From Asterionellopsis glacialis (taxonomy: Eukaryota; Bacillariophyta; Plagiogrammaphyceae; Rhaphoneidales; Asterionellopsidaceae), in contig WKLE02002311.1 in the NCBI GenBank assembly GCA_014885115.2, positions 9,642-21,986 on the forward strand: a DNA stretch of 12,345 nucleotides. The letters are read 5' to 3'. Of the stretch, positions 8,291-12,345 are shown piece by piece. The notes under the pieces were generated by a model. It was not told the origin of the DNA and did no database searches. It saw only the letters and a program-made list of their open reading frames with translations. Each line of letters opens with the position of its first letter. The first letter of the stretch is position 1. Position numbers and translations under genes: made by a program.

Positions 8291-8316
8291 AAAAAGATAT
8301 CAAACCGTATCTTTTT
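8291..8316. repeat. 9-base perfect inverted repeat (hairpin-forming)
   Basis: AAAAAGATA at 8291-8299 and TATCTTTTT at 8308-8316 are fully complementary around an 8-base loop. The AT-rich stem would be only moderately stable. No adjacent coding feature explains it. Confidence 0.45.
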
Positions 8317-8779
8317 GGCACTGTATTGTCCATACCATTTAAATGGACCGTAGAAAGATATGAAAACTGGAAGGTATTTACAGGGAAGGTAGCATCGGGC
8401 AGAAAAGAGAGGAGCAGGTGTGAACAGAACACTCAATAGAGACCTACCGTATCTTTGAGGGCATCCTTTAGTAGTACACAGCCAAAGATAGATAGGAATA
8501 GATAGAGACAAGGAGGTATCCTATAATCTTCATTGAGATTCTTTGTCGACGTGTCGTCCTTGGCTTGTCTTCTGCTGTTCCTGACATCACAAAGTGGACA
8601 TAACGCAAGAACGGGGAACCACACAACGTTCTCCGGCATTTGAAAAAACATCGGTCTAGCTAGCGTTGTAGTAGAGAGTAAAATCGCTTTCTCGTAGTAC
8701 GGGTGCAGCTGGTACCAGTTCATTTTTAGTTTGGATTGTTGAGCTTTTTCATATAGCTTCGTATATTAATTAGAAAATC

Positions 8780-11700
8780 ATGACTTCTATTGTATCGGAT
8801 GAGACGAACGATGCTCCCTTTGATGAAGCTACCCCATTAATGGTTTCATCTTCAATGGTATCACGTGGTATAGGGATGAACTACCATTATAATGATAGTG
8901 TACAGGACCAAACATGGGGTCGTCGTATGGCTACATTTTTGTCTAAATTTGCATGGTATAACCCACAGGGATGTGATACGGCAAACGGCAATCCTAAAAC
9001 ACCATCGTTACAAAAAGCGTGGATGCATTTTGAACATCATACGTTGGGACGTCATCTTCTCGAGGACAAGGAAGAAGAAGGAGGGAAGAAAAAGAAGGTC
9101 ACGAGCACTGCCAAACGTGCTGAACCTGGTGAAAATAAACATCCTACTAGATTATATTCTGTATTGACTACGAAAGAAGAGGATTTGGCTGATTTTGGCA
9201 TAGGTGTAGGTGTTTATTTTTATACCGTACGATGCTTAGCTTACATTATGTTTATTGCGGGACTTATTAGTTTACCACCCTTATATCACTTTGCGGGTGG
9301 ACCGTATAATGGTGATGAAGATTTACCGGATCAACCTGCAAGATTTTGGCCCTTGCGCGGATCAGCGATTTGTACTGATGAATCATGGGTGCCCTGTCCA
9401 ACATGCGAAAGGACCGATTGGACTGATACCTTCCCTTCTACCCTTGATCGATATGCCGAATTCGCGGAAACTAACAGTACAGTGCTACTCAAATTTATTA
9501 AGGTGAACAACTGCCGATTGGATCCTAAATTAGGTTTTTATACCTATGTGGCGTTGTGGTTTGTTATTGTGGCCATCGGAGTGTTACGGCACTGGAGCAA
9601 ACGTAAGGAAATTGATTTTGACGAAAATGAACAAACCTCTTCGGATTACACTATTGAAGTGACGAATCCACCCAAGGATGCACACGATGCAGATGAATGG
9701 AAAGAATTCTTTTCTCAATTTGGTCATGTCGTGTGTTGCACGGTTGCCTTGGACAATGAAGACTTAGTCAAGGCTTTGATGAAACGTCGTGGTTTGGTAT
9801 TACAATTACAAAACTTACAACCACTTGAGAACGAAGAATTTGATATTGCATCTAATTTGGATCGTGCTGTCGAGGTAGCGCAACCTTTGTCATTTGTGAA
9901 AAAACTCATGATGGCCTACGATGCATCGACATTGGCAGAAGAAATTAAAACTCTAAATGATGAAATTCAAAATGATTTAGCCAAACGTCACTATGGCGCA
10001 TCGAGTGTATTTATTACATTTGATACAGAATATGTTCAGCAAATGACATTAGAAACCTTGGCAGTATCATCTCTAGATTATTACAAAAACAACAAAACTG
10101 CCTTGAAGGATCCGAAACATGTCTTTCGCAATGAATATATGTTACGTGTTATAGAACCTTCCGAACCATCTAGTATCCGTTGGCAAGATTTAGATGAAAC
10201 TCCATTGGTACGTTTTGATTTTACTGGTTGTTTCGTTGTTGCTGTTATTGTCTCTTTTTTATGCATTGATTGTTGTGCTTCTTGGTCTTCATCATTACTT
10301 CTTATACGATGTAAAGATACCTGGCAAGGAATAGAAAAGCTACACTTTCTCCATCTCATAAATTTTTTTCATTCTGTTTCCCTCCCCCAATCCATGGAAC
10401 CCTCTATATGAATACAGAATATGTTTTTACAACGCCTCTTAACCGGAATCATATCTTTTATTTTCATAATGGCTGGTTGTATCATAGTCCCGTATACTCG
10501 TTACGAATATGGACCTATTGAAGCAGCTATTGCTGTTACGGTTATCAATACCATCATTCCTTCCATCATGACATATTTGGTATCCATCGAGGCACATGTA
10601 AGTGAAGGGTCACGTCAAGCATCCTCGTATCGTAAGATTACTACATCTATGTTTGTCAATACGACCTTGGTGACAGCACTGATTACACCCTTTGCGGATA
10701 CGTTGTCACATGATCCAGAAGCCTTATTACCCACCGTGTACGCAATTTTTTTTACGGAATTGTTACGTTCTCCCATTACCGATGTTGCGGATATATCGGG
10801 TCATGTATACCGTCATATATTTGGACCGCGATCTCCAGATCAAAGACGTATGAATTTAAATTTCAGCGGCAAACCGTATCAATTGAGTGAACGGTATACC
10901 AACATGACAAACATTTTATTTTTAGCGTTTTGGTATTCTGCCATCTTTCCATTCGGTTTCTTTTTGGCAGCAGCTGTGTTTATCGTACATTATTGGTCTG
11001 ATAAGTTTTGTCTTTTGAGGTCATGGGCACCTGGTGAGTTCAATAGTTCGTTGATGTTTTGTTTTGTTTGAATAATTCTACGATTCCCTCGATGGTTGTC
11101 TTTTTTTTTTAAAATAGCACACGTTCCTATACCTCTAATAATGTTGCTGAATTGCCTCTATTGTAATGCATTCGTCTATGCAGCTCCAAAGGTGGGGAAC
11201 AAAATAGCTGAATTTTCAAGGAATTATTTTTTTACAGCTGCAGTGATTGTATTTAGTATCGTTACAAGTTACAACTTTGCTGGATTTCCTTTTGATAATG
11301 CGTGCCCTGCGGAAAACATGACGACTGCTCCTGATGCGTATGTAGGTACATTTGTAGCGAAAGATTTACAAGGGGCATCCATCAATGTGACAATTACACC
11401 CGATGATACCCCTTATACCTATTGCAATCAAGATATGATGAGATATCCTATCTTTCCTGCTATCCCCTCGAATCAACCCACAGGAGGTGAATGGATGGTA
11501 TCTGATGATCAAAGATTAATCACCACCATTTTTGGTTGGACAAGTGTTTTGGTGACCATTGGTGGGATCCTTCTCATGTTACGGAGGACGGTTGTGCATC
11601 GCATCAAAACCTTCCTTGTCAATCCTTTTGTTGCCAAAGCAAGTACCTCGCCAGAACGATTTAGTGATATATTGGATATCTTTGCCTACATTCCCCAAGT

Positions 11701-11896
11701 AAAACTTCCAGGACAATCCTACCCCACCTTATTTTGCGATGTCTCCAAGATTGATGACGAATTAATTTCATGGTATGACCCAGATCATTCATTTGATTTT
11801 CATAATGCCATTTATGATTTGCCTATTTTGGATAACCACGTTTCGGGAAATCCAATTTTTAGTACGGTTCACCATTGGCCTGTGGAAAAAGAGTAG
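8780..11896 (+). CDS. OSCA/TMEM63 (CSC1/DUF221)-like polytopic membrane protein, three exons
   Basis: Spliced as 8780-10207, 10418-11033 and 11184-11896, giving 918 residues; both joins keep frame. The family comprises mechanosensitive or osmosensitive cation channels related to anoctamins and TMC proteins. Residues 1-135 are a soluble N-terminus. DFGIGVGVYFYTVR then leads into membrane segment 1 (about 150-171). An extracellular Cys-rich loop follows (Cys198, 206, 209, 245), then segment 2 (252-269). The cytosolic domain (277-470) is RRM-like: SDYTIEV strand, FFSQFG helix, CCTVALDNEDL, and a late SVFITF strand at 409-414. It ends in EPSSIRWQDL, matching the PxDIxWxNL that precedes the pore helices in OSCA/TMEM63. 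Exons 2-3 add about seven more hydrophobic segments, including a long one at 640-670 followed by YWSDKFCLLR, and 796-813 near the C-terminus. Ion selectivity cannot be read from sequence. Anoctamin-like is the main alternative. Confidence 0.75.
10208..10417 (+). other. Intron 1 of the OSCA/TMEM63-like gene
   Basis: A 210-base intron in phase 0. The donor is TTG|GTACGT and the acceptor TACAG|AATATG, preceded by a pyrimidine-rich stretch (TTTCCCTCCCCC). Translated without splicing, the frame runs into odd hydrophobic sequence and stops at 10411. Splicing joins ...QDLDETPL to NMFLQRLLTG, which restores the ET-x(5)-QR arrangement expected at the start of the pore helices. No transcript is available to confirm it. 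Confidence 0.75.
11034..11183 (+). other. Intron 2 of the OSCA/TMEM63-like gene
   Basis: A 150-base intron in phase 1. The donor is CCTG|GTGAGT and the acceptor CTATGCAG|CTCC. Splicing makes the Ala codon G|CT and joins RSWAP to APKVGNKIAEFSR, one continuous conserved-looking segment. Without splicing the frame stops at 11069-11071. Confidence 0.85.
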
Positions 11897-12096
11897 ATGT
11901 ACCAAGTTAACTACTATTTCAAAGTAAACGTGGACAACAAAAGAAGCGATAATGTATTCAGAAAACTTTCAATAAGGATTTCTAATTGTAGTGGATTGTG
12001 GAGGATATAAAACTGTTCGTACTTAGTCATATTCAAAATTTGCAATTGCATTCATTTTCAGGTTTAGAATAACTCGTCTTAGTCTTTTCAAGTACA

Positions 12097-12198
12097 ATGA
12101 CTGAAACCAAGAGACAAACACAATATTGTACGATTCAAGATGCTTTAGACGCAAACATCGTCCGTCGGGTTAAGGAGACGCAAGATAGCGTCTTCTGA
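12097..12198 (+). CDS. Possible small ORF or first exon, 33 residues
   Basis: An ATG in context AGTACAATGACT opens a 33-codon hydrophilic, charged frame ending TGA at 12196-12198. A TATAAAA lies about 85 bases upstream. It could be the first exon of a gene running out of the window, or chance. No family is recognised and no clear donor site is seen. Low confidence. Confidence 0.2.
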   Translation: MTETKRQTQYCTIQDALDANIVRRVKETQDSVF

Positions 12199-12213
12199 AA
12201 GTAGTCTCTCTCC

Positions 12214-12297
12214 AGAGGGTCCTCTACTGGGACCTCGTACTAGAGAGTCCTCTAGGTCCTACCAGGGAGTCCCAGCACGCGTTTCTTGACGGTCCTC
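12214..12297. repeat. GGTCCT-rich degenerate repeat at window end
   Basis: AGAGGGTCCTCTA at 12214-12226 recurs as AGAGAGTCCTCTA at 12242-12254 (12 of 13 bases, 28 apart). GGTCCT also occurs at 12255 and 12292, with the related GGGACCTC and GGGAGTCCC between. Many units are partly self-complementary. The first eight bases of the window, GGTCCTAC, match 12255-12262. Confidence 0.45.
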
Positions 12298-12345
12298 CTA
12301 TGTATTTTGGAAATTAGCCTGCCGGCGCGCCAAACTTGCACAAGG

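Larger units (their letters stand above)
7230..8779. other. 1.55 kb intergenic region with simple repeats and inverted repeats
   Basis: It begins with an AT-rich 3' flank (TATATA runs at about 7255-7325) that probably holds the polyadenylation region of the sulfotransferase-like gene. Further on are GA runs at about 7735-7748, an 8-base tandem duplication GTCGCAGT at 7869-7884, a 12-base palindrome at 7843-7854, an A10 tract at 7981-7990, a cluster of inverted repeats at 8008-8082 and a 9-base-stem inverted repeat at 8291-8316. Minus-strand open frames at 8202-8432, 8221-8511 and 8433-8723 overlap one another and show no domain I know. The last few hundred bases should include the promoter of the gene at 8780. 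Confidence 0.5.
11897..12345. other. Downstream region, mostly non-coding
   Basis: It holds the 3' flank of the channel-like gene, a TATAAAA at 12006-12012, a possible short open frame from 12097 and a GGTCCT-rich tail (12214-12297). There is no recognisable gene end on the minus strand. The window stops before anything further can be decided. Confidence 0.5.

Noticed and set aside
8202..8723. Three minus-strand open frames (76-96 codons) upstream of the channel-like gene
   Set aside because: They overlap in different frames and I could find no plausible splice junctions joining them into a known protein. An unrecognised gene is not fully excluded.
10208..10411. Reading the first channel exon through to the stop at 10411 as the true C-terminus
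   Set aside because: The read-through lacks family character, while clean GT-AG sites restore frame with the downstream membrane segments.
1..12345. tRNA, rRNA, CRISPR or transposase
   Set aside because: I looked for T-loop (GTTCRA) contexts, regularly spaced repeats and transposase-like reading frames and saw none that hold up by eye.

Overview
The window looks like nuclear DNA of a photosynthetic stramenopile, most probably a diatom. The evidence is protein-level: P-loop sulfotransferase-like proteins with YPGSG and RNP/RDP motifs in the style of the expanded diatom families, and a large OSCA/TMEM63-like membrane protein split by two short GT-AG introns. The DNA is AT-rich, with long non-coding spacers full of simple repeats and no bacterial gene packing. 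The species cannot be told from the sequence.

Layout. (a) 229-1383 (+): a low-complexity, Ser/Asn/Lys/Asp-rich protein of unknown function with a short, better-ordered C-terminal segment. (b) about 1546-1900 (-): a broken, inverted partial copy of the cytosolic domain of the channel-like gene at 8780-11896, about 94% identical at DNA level by my count and carrying an in-frame stop. (c) 2175-3605 (-) and 5001-7229 (+): two related sulfotransferase-like genes, head to head, separated by a 1.4 kb spacer with recurring short motifs. The second is a tandem protein with two different sulfotransferase-like domains. (d) 7230-8779: a 1.55 kb spacer with clustered short inverted repeats. (e) 8780-11896 (+): a three-exon gene for a 918-residue OSCA/TMEM63 (CSC1/DUF221)-like polytopic membrane protein. 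(f) 11897-12345: mostly non-coding, with a possible small open frame and a GGTCCT-rich repeated tail.

How the genes relate. The two sulfotransferase-like proteins each have one N-terminal membrane anchor and would be expected to act in the Golgi on glycans or glycoproteins. Their divergent arrangement and homology suggest a local inverted duplication, perhaps sharing regulation. The channel-like gene and its broken fragment show a second, segmental duplication across the same 10 kb. I see no RNA gene, CRISPR array, transposon coding region, viral gene or toxin gene. I also see no convincing new multi-gene system. The most notable items are the two-domain sulfotransferase, the divergent sulfotransferase pair and the domain-sized pseudogene.
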